From a virus: DNA of 64,000 bases. Each line of letters begins with the position of its first letter. Position 1 is the stretch's first letter. The position numbers were made by a program, and so were the translations under genes. Under the pieces are notes generated by a model. The model worked only from the letters and a program-made list of their open reading frames with translations, was not told where the DNA came from and did no database searches. The stretch covers positions 1 through 64,000 of the IMG/VR virus record IMGVR_UViG_3300009502_000048, one strand, 5' to 3'. Shown here piece after piece: positions 8,309 through 17,386 of the stretch.

Positions 8309-9037
8309 ATGAGATTAAAAAACTTCCTAAAAGAACAAGATGGTGGTGCAACACCAGGCGGCGAAGGATTCGTTGATGCTGGTACAGGAACAACAACCAA
8401 AAACATTGAGCCTTTTATTAGTAAAATAGGTACTGCCCCAGTTAGTCGATTCAAAAAGAAGAAAAAGAAACGTATATTCTATAATGAATCCAAAGATAAT
8501 TTTATTATGGATATATATGACGTTTTATCTAATAATACATTGAACGAATCCCTTGTTCCTGATTTTATATTCAATAATATCAAGTCCGTTGGTGATAAAA
8601 TAGGGTTCAAAATAAAAAGATCCGATACTTTATTCAATTATATTGGTTACGCTGAACGAGAAATAGTTGAATTGTTCAATCTTGTTTGTTTATATATTAT
8701 TGCCGGCCCTACGGATAAATCATCTTTGAAATCGGAGATTAAAAAATCGGTATCGGGTATAAACAGAAAAAGATTAGTTGCCTTTTTCATTCAAGCAGAC
8801 AAATTAACACTTGGCCTTGTTGCATTTGTTGGAAAAATTATTCAGAATATTACAGGGGTTGAAATAACATCATATAATAAATGGGTTAGTAATATAGAAT
8901 ATATTATTGTCCATTTAGATGATGTAAAAAGTGTGTTAGATACAATGAATCCAACACCAGAAGAAATATCGGCCTTTGATAATCTTTATAATTTGATATT
9001 GAAAACGAAAAAAGAAGTTGAGGATATAAAAAAGTAG
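8309..9037 (+). CDS. Putative internal head protein
   Basis: 242 residues. The N terminus MRLKNFLKEQ has a textbook L-K-E prohead-protease site. A Gly/Thr-rich linker follows, then a strongly basic cluster (RFKKKKKKR near residues 50-58), which would suit DNA contact inside the capsid. The remainder is helical with no known domain. It ends in TAG, eight bases before the HNH endonuclease gene. Confidence 0.65.
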   Translation: MRLKNFLKEQDGGATPGGEGFVDAGTGTTTKNIEPFISKIGTAPVSRFKKKKKKRIFYNESKDNFIMDIYDVLSNNTLNESLVPDFIFNNIKSVGDKIGFKIKRSDTLFNYIGYAEREIVELFNLVCLYIIAGPTDKSSLKSEIKKSVSGINRKRLVAFFIQADKLTLGLVAFVGKIIQNITGVEITSYNKWVSNIEYIIVHLDDVKSVLDTMNPTPEEISAFDNLYNLILKTKKEVEDIKK

Positions 9038-9044
9038 GAGAAAT

Positions 9045-9791
9045 ATGATACTGGGTTATATTAAAAAATTGTGGAATGGCAGGTCGGTTGTTATTGATAA
9101 ACCGGATGTTGGTTATGTTCAAGTTGAATATACATGTGATGAAACAACATGTGTCAATAAAAAGAAAATTCATACATCAAGATATAGTTCTATGGTTGAT
9201 ATGAATAAATGGAATAATATAAATCATCAAATGTGTCGTTCTTGTAGAACACGTAAATCTGAGAAATACGTGAAAAATGCATTGATAACATATGATTTAA
9301 TTGTTGATAATCTTAAACGTGAAAAATATATAATTATTACAACCAAAAAAGAATTTGAAAACTCATTGAGGCCATCAGCAACACAATTGAATGTAATATG
9401 CTCTAATGGTCATAAACATAATATATCATGGAATAATTGGAAAAATAAAAATCGTAGATGTGGTCAGTGTGAAAAAGAAAAACGATATAACAATGCTGTC
9501 AAATATAAAGAAGGATATATTGAATATAGATTCCTTGTAGATCAAGAAACAAGAAAAACATACAAGGCATATAAACAAATAATAGATCCTAATAATATAG
9601 GTAGAAGTTATAAATATCACTTAGACCACAAATATTCGATATATCAGGGGTTTATTGATAATATTGATCCCAAAATAATAGGATCTATACATAATCTACA
9701 AATGTTATCTTTTGATACAAATATATCAAAAGGGTCTGATTGTTCAATAACAAAGGAGAAATTAATTGATGAATGTCTTGGAAAAAATTGA
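9045..9791 (+). CDS. HNH homing endonuclease
   Basis: 248 residues. N-terminal Cys pairs (CDETTC, CRSCR, then CSNGH and CGQC) suggest treble-clef zinc fingers. The C-terminal HNH motif is YHLDHKYSIYQGF, then IIGSIHNLQMLSFDTNISKGS, typical of phage HNH endonucleases. The 3' end overlaps the DHH gene start, whose ribosome site (AAGGAG) lies within this gene. It is free-standing in a late operon. Confidence 0.8.
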   Translation: MILGYIKKLWNGRSVVIDKPDVGYVQVEYTCDETTCVNKKKIHTSRYSSMVDMNKWNNINHQMCRSCRTRKSEKYVKNALITYDLIVDNLKREKYIIITTKKEFENSLRPSATQLNVICSNGHKHNISWNNWKNKNRRCGQCEKEKRYNNAVKYKEGYIEYRFLVDQETRKTYKAYKQIIDPNNIGRSYKYHLDHKYSIYQGFIDNIDPKIIGSIHNLQMLSFDTNISKGSDCSITKEKLIDECLGKN

Positions 9792-11187
9792 ATACATAGA
9801 AAAATGTAAAAGAATAGATGAAAGCGGTATCCGAAACATGAAAGAATTGGCCAGGACACACAAAACGGCGGAAATCTATTTTCATCAAGATTTGGATGGC
9901 GTGGCTTCAGGAATCAGTATTAAAAATTATCTTGAACGATATGGTATCAAAACAGTAGATACACATGTTATTCAGTATGGCGAACGTGAATACGCTGTAC
10001 CCAAACCACAAGACAAAACCCTTCATGTTCTTGTAGATTTTGCCCACTCTAAAATAATTATGCAAATTCATACCGACCATCACGATGGGCAGGTAGGTGT
10101 TTCAAAGAACACATCAACATCGTTTGTTCATACGCCATCTAATGCTGCCTATCTTTCTGCCATCCTCAGCCCATCAGATGCTTTCCCACAGGAAGATTTG
10201 AATCTTATCTCAATGGTAGATAGTGCTGATTTTGCCAAAAATGATATAACACCTGATGATGTTATGAGAGCCGCTTTTCAAGTAAACAAGAATATTGATG
10301 TTGCTAGAAATAGAACCTTTATGGGCCTTGTTGCTAATAAACTTATTCTTGCCTATAAAAATAAACCTCAATTTATGGAAAAATTAGTAATGATGGCGGC
10401 ACCGTCATTGGTCAGTATGTACAATACAACCAAATATTTAGCAAAGAAAGAAGGATATAGGGCGCCAGAAGAATTACAGGCGGCTATGGATAATTATGTT
10501 GGTATTCAAAAAGGAAAAATTAGAAATTCTAATAAAACATCGGATGTCAAAACACTGAAAACGGGAGATTCGATAGAATTTGGCCCAGTTGTTGTTCAAT
10601 ATGGTTCAAGTGCTCTAATGAGTCCTAAAGTATTATATGATAGATACACCGTATTCAAAAATCATCCTGATTCTGTATTTTTAGTTATGATGTGGCCGTT
10701 AGGTCTATTACAGGTTACAAAAAATCCGTTCAAGAAAAATTCGCCAGAAGTTGCAGACCTTCATCTTGGTCAATTAGCACAAGGGGTGTTGGAAAAATCT
10801 AAATCAAAATTACAACAAATAGAAGTTTCATTAGAATATATCAAGAGAACCTTTGAAAAGAAGGCCGATGCTGATTCGTTGGGATTTACTTTCAATGATT
10901 TCTTGGCTCTTTTTGAGAAATATGCGAAGGGGATTGAAGGAAAAGATTCATGGAAGGCCCTTATTGCTGATATAACTAATAAACATTATGATGATTTATC
11001 ATTCAAACAGAAGGGTATATTGAAAAAAGTTAGTGTAACTGCTTGGGATGTTATTCAAGCACAAAGTGGTGGTCATAAAAATATTACAAATATTAGTGGA
11101 ATAAACTTTATTGGTAAAGGATATGTTGATATAATGAAAGGATTTGCTATGGATGTTGTTGATATATTGTCTAAAATGGATGTATAA
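9769..11187 (+). CDS. DHH-family phosphoesterase (RecJ/NrnA-like)
   Basis: 472 residues from ATG 9769; a TTG three bases upstream is also possible. DHH motifs are FHQDLDGVASG near residue 38 and HTDHHDG near residue 103. These place it in the Mn-dependent DHH superfamily (single-strand exonucleases, nanoRNases, cyclic dinucleotide phosphodiesterases). The long C-terminal half (NVTAW, SGGHKNITNISG) includes a GGH motif reminiscent of DHHA1. The substrate cannot be deduced. It lacks the targeting N terminus. Confidence 0.7.
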   Translation: MNVLEKIEYIEKCKRIDESGIRNMKELARTHKTAEIYFHQDLDGVASGISIKNYLERYGIKTVDTHVIQYGEREYAVPKPQDKTLHVLVDFAHSKIIMQIHTDHHDGQVGVSKNTSTSFVHTPSNAAYLSAILSPSDAFPQEDLNLISMVDSADFAKNDITPDDVMRAAFQVNKNIDVARNRTFMGLVANKLILAYKNKPQFMEKLVMMAAPSLVSMYNTTKYLAKKEGYRAPEELQAAMDNYVGIQKGKIRNSNKTSDVKTLKTGDSIEFGPVVVQYGSSALMSPKVLYDRYTVFKNHPDSVFLVMMWPLGLLQVTKNPFKKNSPEVADLHLGQLAQGVLEKSKSKLQQIEVSLEYIKRTFEKKADADSLGFTFNDFLALFEKYAKGIEGKDSWKALIADITNKHYDDLSFKQKGILKKVSVTAWDVIQAQSGGHKNITNISGINFIGKGYVDIMKGFAMDVVDILSKMDV

Positions 11188-11288
11188 TCCTATTTGACAA
11201 TGTACATCAAGCCATATATATCCGGCTGCCCTGTTGCTAATGCATATTTTACCACATAAAAAACCAATAGTAAACTAGGAGAAATAAA

Positions 11289-11501
11289 ATGATAGACGAA
11301 AAGATTGAAAAGTATTTGAATGAAAAGGCAAAGGGTGGCGGTGGATTTCTTGATAGAGATAAATTATCATCACAATCAAAACAAGCACTCAAAAATCTTG
11401 AAGCTGCTTTGAAAAGAGGCGATGATGTTTCTAAATTTCTTGAACGACTGTTGATTGTTGTATATAGTGATGGATATTCGGACGGTTCTGACAATAAATA
11501 A
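11289..11501 (+). CDS. Small putative packaged protein
   Basis: 70 residues. The N terminus MIDEKIEKYLNEKAKGG resembles the targeting sequence in a variant form (K-Y-L-N-E) with L-N-E as the possible cleavage site, followed by a Gly run. The remaining 50 residues are helical. The variant recurs in three genes nearby (13515, 13871, 17168). GGAG lies upstream of the start. Confidence 0.6.
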   Translation: MIDEKIEKYLNEKAKGGGGFLDRDKLSSQSKQALKNLEAALKRGDDVSKFLERLLIVVYSDGYSDGSDNK

Positions 11502-11519
11502 GTATAATAGGATATAATA

Positions 11520-12080
11520 ATGGGCAGACTTAGAAATTTTTTATCAAACACTAAACTATTGGATTTTCCAGGCTTTAGGCAAACATATAAATGGAATTGT
11601 GGCACGACTTCACTCAATATGGTATTAGCATATTATGGTAATGATATCAATGAAGTAGAACTGATAAAAACATCAGAAGCAAATAAAGAAATCGGAACAC
11701 CAATAGAAGGACTCAAAAAAGCAGCCAAAGGACATGGCTTGAAATTCAAAGAAGATTATAACATGACCACTGACGACCTTAGAAAGAACGTTGATGCCGG
11801 CCATCCAACTTTGATTATGATTCAGGCATGGTCTAAACTTGACAATCCCGATTGGAAAAATGAATGGGATCAAGGACATTATACCGTTTGTATAGGATAT
11901 GATGAGAAAAAACTTATTTTTGCTGACCCAATATCAATAACCAGAGTATTTTTGAGTGATAGTGGACTAAATTCAAGATGGCATGGTTTTGGTGATGATG
12001 GTAAAAAGATTGGAAAATGGGGATTAACTTTTACTAATACACCTAAATATGATAAGAATGATATAGAGGAAATGGGGTAA
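11520..12080 (+). CDS. C39-like cysteine peptidase, putative packaged
   Basis: 186 residues. The N terminus MGRLRNFLSN is a divergent targeting sequence lacking the acidic residue. Catalytic features are the Gln-Cys block (QTYKWNCGTTSLNMVL, Cys near residue 28), the His block GHYTVCIGYD and the Asp in FADP, the order seen in C39 and C39-like peptidases. With no ABC transporter domain it is stand-alone. It sits four bases upstream of an ATP-grasp/protease fusion. Confidence 0.7.
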   Translation: MGRLRNFLSNTKLLDFPGFRQTYKWNCGTTSLNMVLAYYGNDINEVELIKTSEANKEIGTPIEGLKKAAKGHGLKFKEDYNMTTDDLRKNVDAGHPTLIMIQAWSKLDNPDWKNEWDQGHYTVCIGYDEKKLIFADPISITRVFLSDSGLNSRWHGFGDDGKKIGKWGLTFTNTPKYDKNDIEEMG

Positions 12081-12083
12081 AAA

Positions 12084-13505
12084 ATGATAACTTTTGACGA
12101 TTTTGTAAATGAAGCCATAGATGATGATATTCGTGTTGTTGTTATAACAAGTCGTAAAAAATCTGGCGGATATTTCAAAACTTCTGGTAAAATAAAGAAA
12201 ATATGTGATGATATGGGCATAAAAAATTATATTGCCTATGCTGAAGAAGTGTTTCTTGATAAAGATGATGAAGGCAAACTTCGATTACATAACACAGATG
12301 ATAAAAAAGGATTTAGAATTAGTAAAAACAATACAGTCGCTATCATAAGAAATAGTGTTACAAAAGGCCAAGCCAGTCTTGATTTTGTATCACAACTGGA
12401 ACGATATGGTATTTTTTGTGTAAATTCACGTCAAAACATAGAAGAATGTTACGATAAGTATCGCACATATTTGAAGATGTCTGACGCTAAAATTTCTACG
12501 CCTAAGACGGCACTTATAACAAGCGAACACGGTATTGAAGCCGGATTCAAAAAAGTTGGCGGAAAATTCCCTTGTATTATCAAAACACTTACAGGTGAAC
12601 AGGGGGTTGGTGTATTTCTTGTTGATTCCGTAGAAGGCATGAAATCAACATTACAAACCATTTGGAAGCTAAAAGAAGGAACAGAGGTTATAATTCAAGA
12701 ATTTTTAAAAGCCGAATATGATATGAGAATACATATACTTGGAGGCAAGTATATTGCTGGAATGAAACGATTCAAAATCAAAAAGGATTTTAGGTCTAAT
12801 TATTCATTGGGCGGATCAGTAGGGGAACTAAAGATAACAGAGGATGTAGAAAATTTAGCAATCTTAGCTGCTAAATGTGTTGGTTCTGTATGGGCAGGCG
12901 TTGACATACTCAAAACTAAAGACGGAAAATTATATGTTCTTGAAATCAATGCTTCGCCGGGTACGGATGGCATAGAAAAGGCCAGCGGAATTCCTGTAAC
13001 AAAGAAAGTAATAAAATATATAACAGACAGAGAAAACTGGTTTAGAACACCAACCGAATGTGGCTATATTGAAAATATTACAATTGAAGCCATGGGCGAC
13101 ATGAAAGCAAAAATGGATACGGGTAATGGATCATATTGTGTTATTCATTCTGATAAATGGGAAATCAAAAAAGATGGATATGTAACATGGACACATTTAG
13201 GTAAAGAATTTGAACATAAGTTAGATGGAATGAAGAATGTTAGAACGATGGGCAAAATGGAAGAACGTCCATCTGTATTATTGAACGTAATCTTCAATGG
13301 CGATACATATAAAGATGTAAAGTTTACAATTAGTAACAGAGAAAATATGAGCACGCCTATTTTATTGAACAGATCATTTATCAAACAGGCAAATTTAGTA
13401 ATAAATCCGGCTAAACGATATGCTCTTTCGTTGGGTGGGCCAAAAAAAGGCGATAAGAAAGAAGATATAAAAGAAAGCTCTGGAATCAGAGGATGGTTAT
13501 TATAG
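12084..13505 (+). CDS. RimK-like ATP-grasp ligase fused to retropepsin-like zinc protease domain
   Basis: 473 residues. The N terminus MITFDDFVNEA fits the targeting pattern. Residues about 120-310 are ATP-grasp: FPCIIKTLTGEQGVGV, the VIIQEFLKAEYDMRI segment, and the metal site YVLEINASPGTDGIE. Residues about 330-455 match the RimK-associated ATP-dependent zinc protease domain: AKMDTGNGSYCVIHS (aspartic-type DTG) and TPILLNRSFI. RimK proteins add amino acids, often glutamate, to protein C termini. The fusion suggests modification plus cleavage of a host target. Confidence 0.75.
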   Translation: MITFDDFVNEAIDDDIRVVVITSRKKSGGYFKTSGKIKKICDDMGIKNYIAYAEEVFLDKDDEGKLRLHNTDDKKGFRISKNNTVAIIRNSVTKGQASLDFVSQLERYGIFCVNSRQNIEECYDKYRTYLKMSDAKISTPKTALITSEHGIEAGFKKVGGKFPCIIKTLTGEQGVGVFLVDSVEGMKSTLQTIWKLKEGTEVIIQEFLKAEYDMRIHILGGKYIAGMKRFKIKKDFRSNYSLGGSVGELKITEDVENLAILAAKCVGSVWAGVDILKTKDGKLYVLEINASPGTDGIEKASGIPVTKKVIKYITDRENWFRTPTECGYIENITIEAMGDMKAKMDTGNGSYCVIHSDKWEIKKDGYVTWTHLGKEFEHKLDGMKNVRTMGKMEERPSVLLNVIFNGDTYKDVKFTISNRENMSTPILLNRSFIKQANLVINPAKRYALSLGGPKKGDKKEDIKESSGIRGWLL

Positions 13506-13514
13506 GAGAAAACG

Positions 13515-13697
13515 ATGAATGTTAATGAAAAAATTGATAAATATTTGAAAGAAGAATTGGAAGTTGATGATGATACATATACATTTGATATTGGTGGTTT
13601 CGATAAAGATGTAACACCGGATGATGAACGAATATTCAAATCTATAAATTATGATACAGGTAATGTTGTGGTACATGTGCATTTATATCAAGGTTGA
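13515..13697 (+). CDS. Small putative packaged protein
   Basis: 60 residues. The N terminus MNVNEKIDKYLKEELEVDD carries the K-Y-L-K-E variant of the targeting motif. The rest is acidic, ending VVVHVHLYQG. GGAG precedes the start. The next gene starts within its TGA stop (TGATG), indicating coupling. Confidence 0.6.
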   Translation: MNVNEKIDKYLKEELEVDDDTYTFDIGGFDKDVTPDDERIFKSINYDTGNVVVHVHLYQG

Positions 13698-13867
13698 TGC
13701 CAGATTACGAGGAATTTACTTATTGTAAAAACTCTGCTGTATTAAGTCTTGTTAATAATGTAGGAAAAAACACAAATATGAAACCAATTAAAAAGATAGC
13801 AACAAAATGTTGGTTTAGTTGTAAAAATTGGAAAGAACATAATGATATGTATAGTCAGGGAGGATAG
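13697..13867 (+). CDS. Small Cys-containing hypothetical protein
   Basis: 56 residues, MPDYEEFTYCKN to MYSQGG, ending in TAG. The start overlaps the upstream stop and the downstream gene starts three bases after it, so it fits the operon exactly. Three cysteines (Y-C-K, K-C-W, S-C-K-N-W) could bind metal. The CKN/CKNW pattern recalls the cysteines of the next gene. Confidence 0.6.
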   Translation: MPDYEEFTYCKNSAVLSLVNNVGKNTNMKPIKKIATKCWFSCKNWKEHNDMYSQGG

Positions 13868-13870
13868 ATA

Positions 13871-14149
13871 ATGAGAACAGAGGAAATAGTTGATAAATAT
13901 TTGAAAGAAGATGCTGGTGATCCTGTGTTCTTTGGTTTGAATGAGTTTGATAAAAATCAAGCCAGAAAAGTCAATTATGAAAGCGCGAAGTGTTGTAGTA
14001 ATTGTAAATCTCATTTTGGATCTGCCAGTGGTATTGCATGTAATTCTTTGGCCATGAAAAAATATATAATGTCGTTTCTTGCTGAAGATGTATATGAATC
14101 ATTTGTTACTAAACCAGATATGATTTGTAAATTTCATTCAAATAAATAA
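13871..14149 (+). CDS. Small putative packaged protein with Cys cluster
   Basis: 92 residues. The N terminus MRTEEIVDKYLKEDAGDP has the L-K-E site. A Cys cluster (CCSNCKSHFG...GIACNS) plus a C-terminal Cys-His pair (ICKFHSN) suggests a zinc site. GGGAGG lies upstream. Function unknown. Confidence 0.65.
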   Translation: MRTEEIVDKYLKEDAGDPVFFGLNEFDKNQARKVNYESAKCCSNCKSHFGSASGIACNSLAMKKYIMSFLAEDVYESFVTKPDMICKFHSNK

Positions 14150-14178
14150 AAAGTAAAATATTAAGGAAGGTTATTATA

Positions 14179-17115
14179 ATGACCAGATGGAATGGGTATT
14201 TAATAGAACAAGGTAAAGCAAAGCCCGATAAAAAGAAAGAAGATGAATCACCAAAACCACCAAAAGATTTGGACGGTTCTGGTATTCCTATCAATGATAA
14301 AGGTGAACGCGACCATACAGGCACAGGGGTAAATCCAGAAGATGCGTGGAAAACACCTGAACAACGAGAACAAGATCAGGCAAATGCCCAAATAAGCCAA
14401 AAAGATCAAGAAGAACAAAAGATACAAGCTGAAATGGATAAACTTCAAGCTAGACATGATTTGATTCGTACAAAATTAGGCAGAATTTTAGCAACACCCA
14501 AAGAAATTGAAGAATTGGACGATGAACGCGATGAACAAGAAAAATTAGATGCTAAAAAAGATCAACTTAAAAAAGAAAAAGATAGTAAGGAAGTTAGTAA
14601 ACTTGAAGAAGCCTTGACTAATGTAAAAAAAAAGACACCACAAAAGCCGGTAAAAAAAGGAACAGCGCAAACACCTGTAAAAAAAGGAACAACAAAATCT
14701 AGTGCTCGTGATGTTCTTATAGCCAAACTTCAAAAACAAGGATATGAGGCTAAGGCTAGGGGGGTATGGGCAACACCGTCAGGCAAAAGAGGTAGAATAA
14801 CAGATGATGATCGATGGGAAGATATACAAGATGATGAAAAAAAATCAAAGACATCTGGAGGAAAAGAAACTAAAAAGGGGCAAGGGGCACAGATGACGCA
14901 AGGAACAAAAGCATCTGGATCTGTAAAAGGGGCAAAAGCATCTGTTCCTATGTCACAAGTAACGGCGAAAAAAATTGCTGCGAAAGAAATGGAAAAAGTA
15001 TGGGATGAAGAAAAAAAAGAAAAAGAAAAAAAAGAAATGAAAACATTGAAGGGCGATGAAAACAACAAAACAGGATCAAAACCAAAAAAAGGGCAGCCAC
15101 CAAAAGAACCACATGTTACAGTTCAAAATGAAAAAGATTTTAAAAAAATTAGAGGAAAAATATCAAAAGAAAAATTAGAAATAAATAGTAAAAATTTTCC
15201 ACCACCAAAAAATGGATGGGCAAGTAAATTGCGAGTAGAAGAAACGGTTGTTTTTAACGCATCAACAGGAGAAACAACGTATCATTATCATAATAAAACA
15301 TTAGAAAAGGTTTCTGAATTTACATCACAAGAGTTTAAAGAAGGACTTGGAAATGATACTAAAAAGTCTAAATTTTATGATAAAAAACTTGATGGGACGC
15401 AAGTCTTTGTAGATAAAGAAAATAGATGGGAAATGCCAGATGAAATATTGAAAAACGCGAATGTGCCCAAAAAAGTTTTGGATACATTTACGGCAATGAT
15501 GAATGCAAGAATGATTACAGGTAAAGCGCCAGGATTGTCGTTTATAATGAATGGAGAATCTGGCGGTGCTGGCACTATAAATTCACAAGCTGGCGAACTT
15601 ATGACACAAATATTTACAGGATTGAATGACGATAAATCAGAAAAATTATATAACCATATAGTAAATCATTTAGAAAATTTGAAAATAAATGACGCAGAAT
15701 CAACATCTAAATATGGTCATGTTGTCAAAATAGAATGGGTTCATGCGGCATTAAATAATAAACGATCTATTTATAATCAAATAAAAAGTGTATGCCCGTC
15801 AGCCAAACCAAATGAATCAATAAAAAGCTTATTTTGGGATAATTCTTCACAAGCAAAAGGGGCCGGATTTAATAATTCAGAAGAAAACAAAGAAACATCA
15901 ACTGATATATATGTAAAGATTCGTTGTAAAAACGAAGATTTGTTGGAAGAATGTTCGTTGAAGAAAGGCCTCAACGCAATGTTTAATAACGGATCAACCG
16001 GCGATTTAGTTAAAGGCGTCAAAGGCATTGAAGGAACCGATGCCGATAGTTATGTTCATGCTGACCAGCAAAAAAGGCAACTGTTTGACTATTATAATAA
16101 GAAAAAACAAGATAGAATTAATGATCTTATGCGTAGTGATAGTATCAAAAAGAGTAAAGAAGGAAAAGAATTGTTGTCATTGCTAAAAGAAAAAAGGATG
16201 ACACTTGAAACAGCAATGAATGAAAAGGCTTCTGGCGATACACGAACAAAAAAGAATATAATGAATACGTCATTAGCTGTATTGATGGCTCATGGAACTA
16301 ATGAAGAAAAAAAATCAGCAAAAAAATTATATGATAAATTGACAGAAGATGACAAAAAGCTTGATGCTGGTATTTATAGAGCAATAAAAGTTAATCCAGA
16401 ATTGAGAGAAAAGGTTTTAAATATGGTAAGAGATAAATTACCATTAGCTGGTGCATTTGTAAATAAAGAATTTATGTCAATTGGCGACAATACAATAAAT
16501 AAAGACGTGTTGGCAACGATTTTTGGTGTTGATAAATGGTCAGATGTATTAGATAGTATAGAGATTGAAGAAAATAAAAATGGATTTAGTGTTGTATATA
16601 AAGCAAAAAATAAAAAAGGTAAAACATTTGATATCGCTGATATAGTGAGTAGACCTGATGGCAATCATATTGGCGGGCATCACAAATTTGAAGTAAAAAT
16701 GAACACTTCTTTTGGTAAAGAAGTAGTAGCTGCAAATAAAAAACATTATCCAAATAGCCTTTCATGGGCGCCAGAAAGAACACAACAATTGGAAAATGAA
16801 AAAAGAGCAAACGGAGTAAAACAAAAAATAGAAATGGGGGATAATGTCAATATTTTTATGCAAAACAGAAAAACATTATATGAAACAATCAATAGAGAAC
16901 CAGATGATCTTACAATTTCAAATGAAGATGATTATGAAACGGACGAAGATATTGAATGGCAAGAACATATGGATAATTTAGCAAATAATATAAAAATGGA
17001 TGATGACCAACAAATTACATATAATATGGATTTTAAGAAAAATGAACAAAGTTCTATAGAAGAATCAAAATTGAAAACGCATTTTGAATCATATGAATTA
17101 CAAGAGGATGATTAA
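14179..17115 (+). CDS. Large putative packaged protein, possible nuclease
   Basis: 978 residues. The N terminus MTRWNGYLIEQ gives an ideal L-I-E cleavage site. Residues 20-330 are very Lys/Glu/Pro rich, coiled-coil-like and probably extended. The globular part from about 340 contains STDIYVKIRC then LEECSLKKG near residues 575-600, resembling the D...ExK/'SLK' core of PD-(D/E)XK nucleases in other phage head proteins. That assignment is inference. The C terminus is acidic. It may be a major injected DNA-binding protein. Confidence 0.6.
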   Translation: MTRWNGYLIEQGKAKPDKKKEDESPKPPKDLDGSGIPINDKGERDHTGTGVNPEDAWKTPEQREQDQANAQISQKDQEEQKIQAEMDKLQARHDLIRTKLGRILATPKEIEELDDERDEQEKLDAKKDQLKKEKDSKEVSKLEEALTNVKKKTPQKPVKKGTAQTPVKKGTTKSSARDVLIAKLQKQGYEAKARGVWATPSGKRGRITDDDRWEDIQDDEKKSKTSGGKETKKGQGAQMTQGTKASGSVKGAKASVPMSQVTAKKIAAKEMEKVWDEEKKEKEKKEMKTLKGDENNKTGSKPKKGQPPKEPHVTVQNEKDFKKIRGKISKEKLEINSKNFPPPKNGWASKLRVEETVVFNASTGETTYHYHNKTLEKVSEFTSQEFKEGLGNDTKKSKFYDKKLDGTQVFVDKENRWEMPDEILKNANVPKKVLDTFTAMMNARMITGKAPGLSFIMNGESGGAGTINSQAGELMTQIFTGLNDDKSEKLYNHIVNHLENLKINDAESTSKYGHVVKIEWVHAALNNKRSIYNQIKSVCPSAKPNESIKSLFWDNSSQAKGAGFNNSEENKETSTDIYVKIRCKNEDLLEECSLKKGLNAMFNNGSTGDLVKGVKGIEGTDADSYVHADQQKRQLFDYYNKKKQDRINDLMRSDSIKKSKEGKELLSLLKEKRMTLETAMNEKASGDTRTKKNIMNTSLAVLMAHGTNEEKKSAKKLYDKLTEDDKKLDAGIYRAIKVNPELREKVLNMVRDKLPLAGAFVNKEFMSIGDNTINKDVLATIFGVDKWSDVLDSIEIEENKNGFSVVYKAKNKKGKTFDIADIVSRPDGNHIGGHHKFEVKMNTSFGKEVVAANKKHYPNSLSWAPERTQQLENEKRANGVKQKIEMGDNVNIFMQNRKTLYETINREPDDLTISNEDDYETDEDIEWQEHMDNLANNIKMDDDQQITYNMDFKKNEQSSIEESKLKTHFESYELQEDD

Positions 17116-17120
17116 TTTTC

Positions 17121-17149
17121 TTGACAAATATATGTTTTTTTAGTATAAT
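17121..17149 (+). promoter_or_regulatory. Consensus sigma-70 promoter
   Basis: TTGACA at 17121-17126 and TATAAT at 17144-17149, 17 bases apart: a perfect bacterial promoter. It lies just after the stop of the 978-residue gene and some 20 bases before the next start. It would let the small gene and the CCA-enzyme fragments be expressed early, apart from the late operon. Confidence 0.85.
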
Positions 17150-17167
17150 ACATAAATGGAGGAAAAA

Positions 17168-17377
17168 ATGGAAAAAATTTTAGGACAGCTGACGGAACAA
17201 GAACTGATACAGTATAATGCCGGTGATAAAAGTGTTACTGATAAGTATTTGAAAGAAGGAACAAAAGGAATGCCAAACGATTCTGTTATCAAAAAACAAA
17301 TTAGTGACACCGTTGATGGTTTTATTCAGGATACAATGGATTGGGCAATGAAATTCGACGAGAATTACATTATATGA
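17168..17377 (+). CDS. Small putative packaged protein with two cleavage-like sites
   Basis: Start at 17168; the ATG at 17156 lies ahead of the GGAGG that serves the second ATG. About 69 residues. L-T-E near residue 9 and K-Y-L-K-E near residue 30 both fit the protease rule, so the motif may be internal here. Expressed from the adjacent sigma-70 promoter and followed closely by the CCA-enzyme gene. Confidence 0.6.
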   Translation: MEKILGQLTEQELIQYNAGDKSVTDKYLKEGTKGMPNDSVIKKQISDTVDGFIQDTMDWAMKFDENYII

Positions 17378-17386
17378 AGGAAGAAA

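Noticed and set aside
11193-11222. Sigma-70 promoter before gene 11289
   Set aside because: TTGACA is present, but the -10 region is poor (TATATC) and it lies inside a run of late genes. Left out as unproven.
13145-13639. Minus-strand frames opposite the ATP-grasp and 978-residue genes
   Set aside because: They are antisense shadows with no ribosome sites, low-complexity Phe/Ser/Leu composition and no domains.
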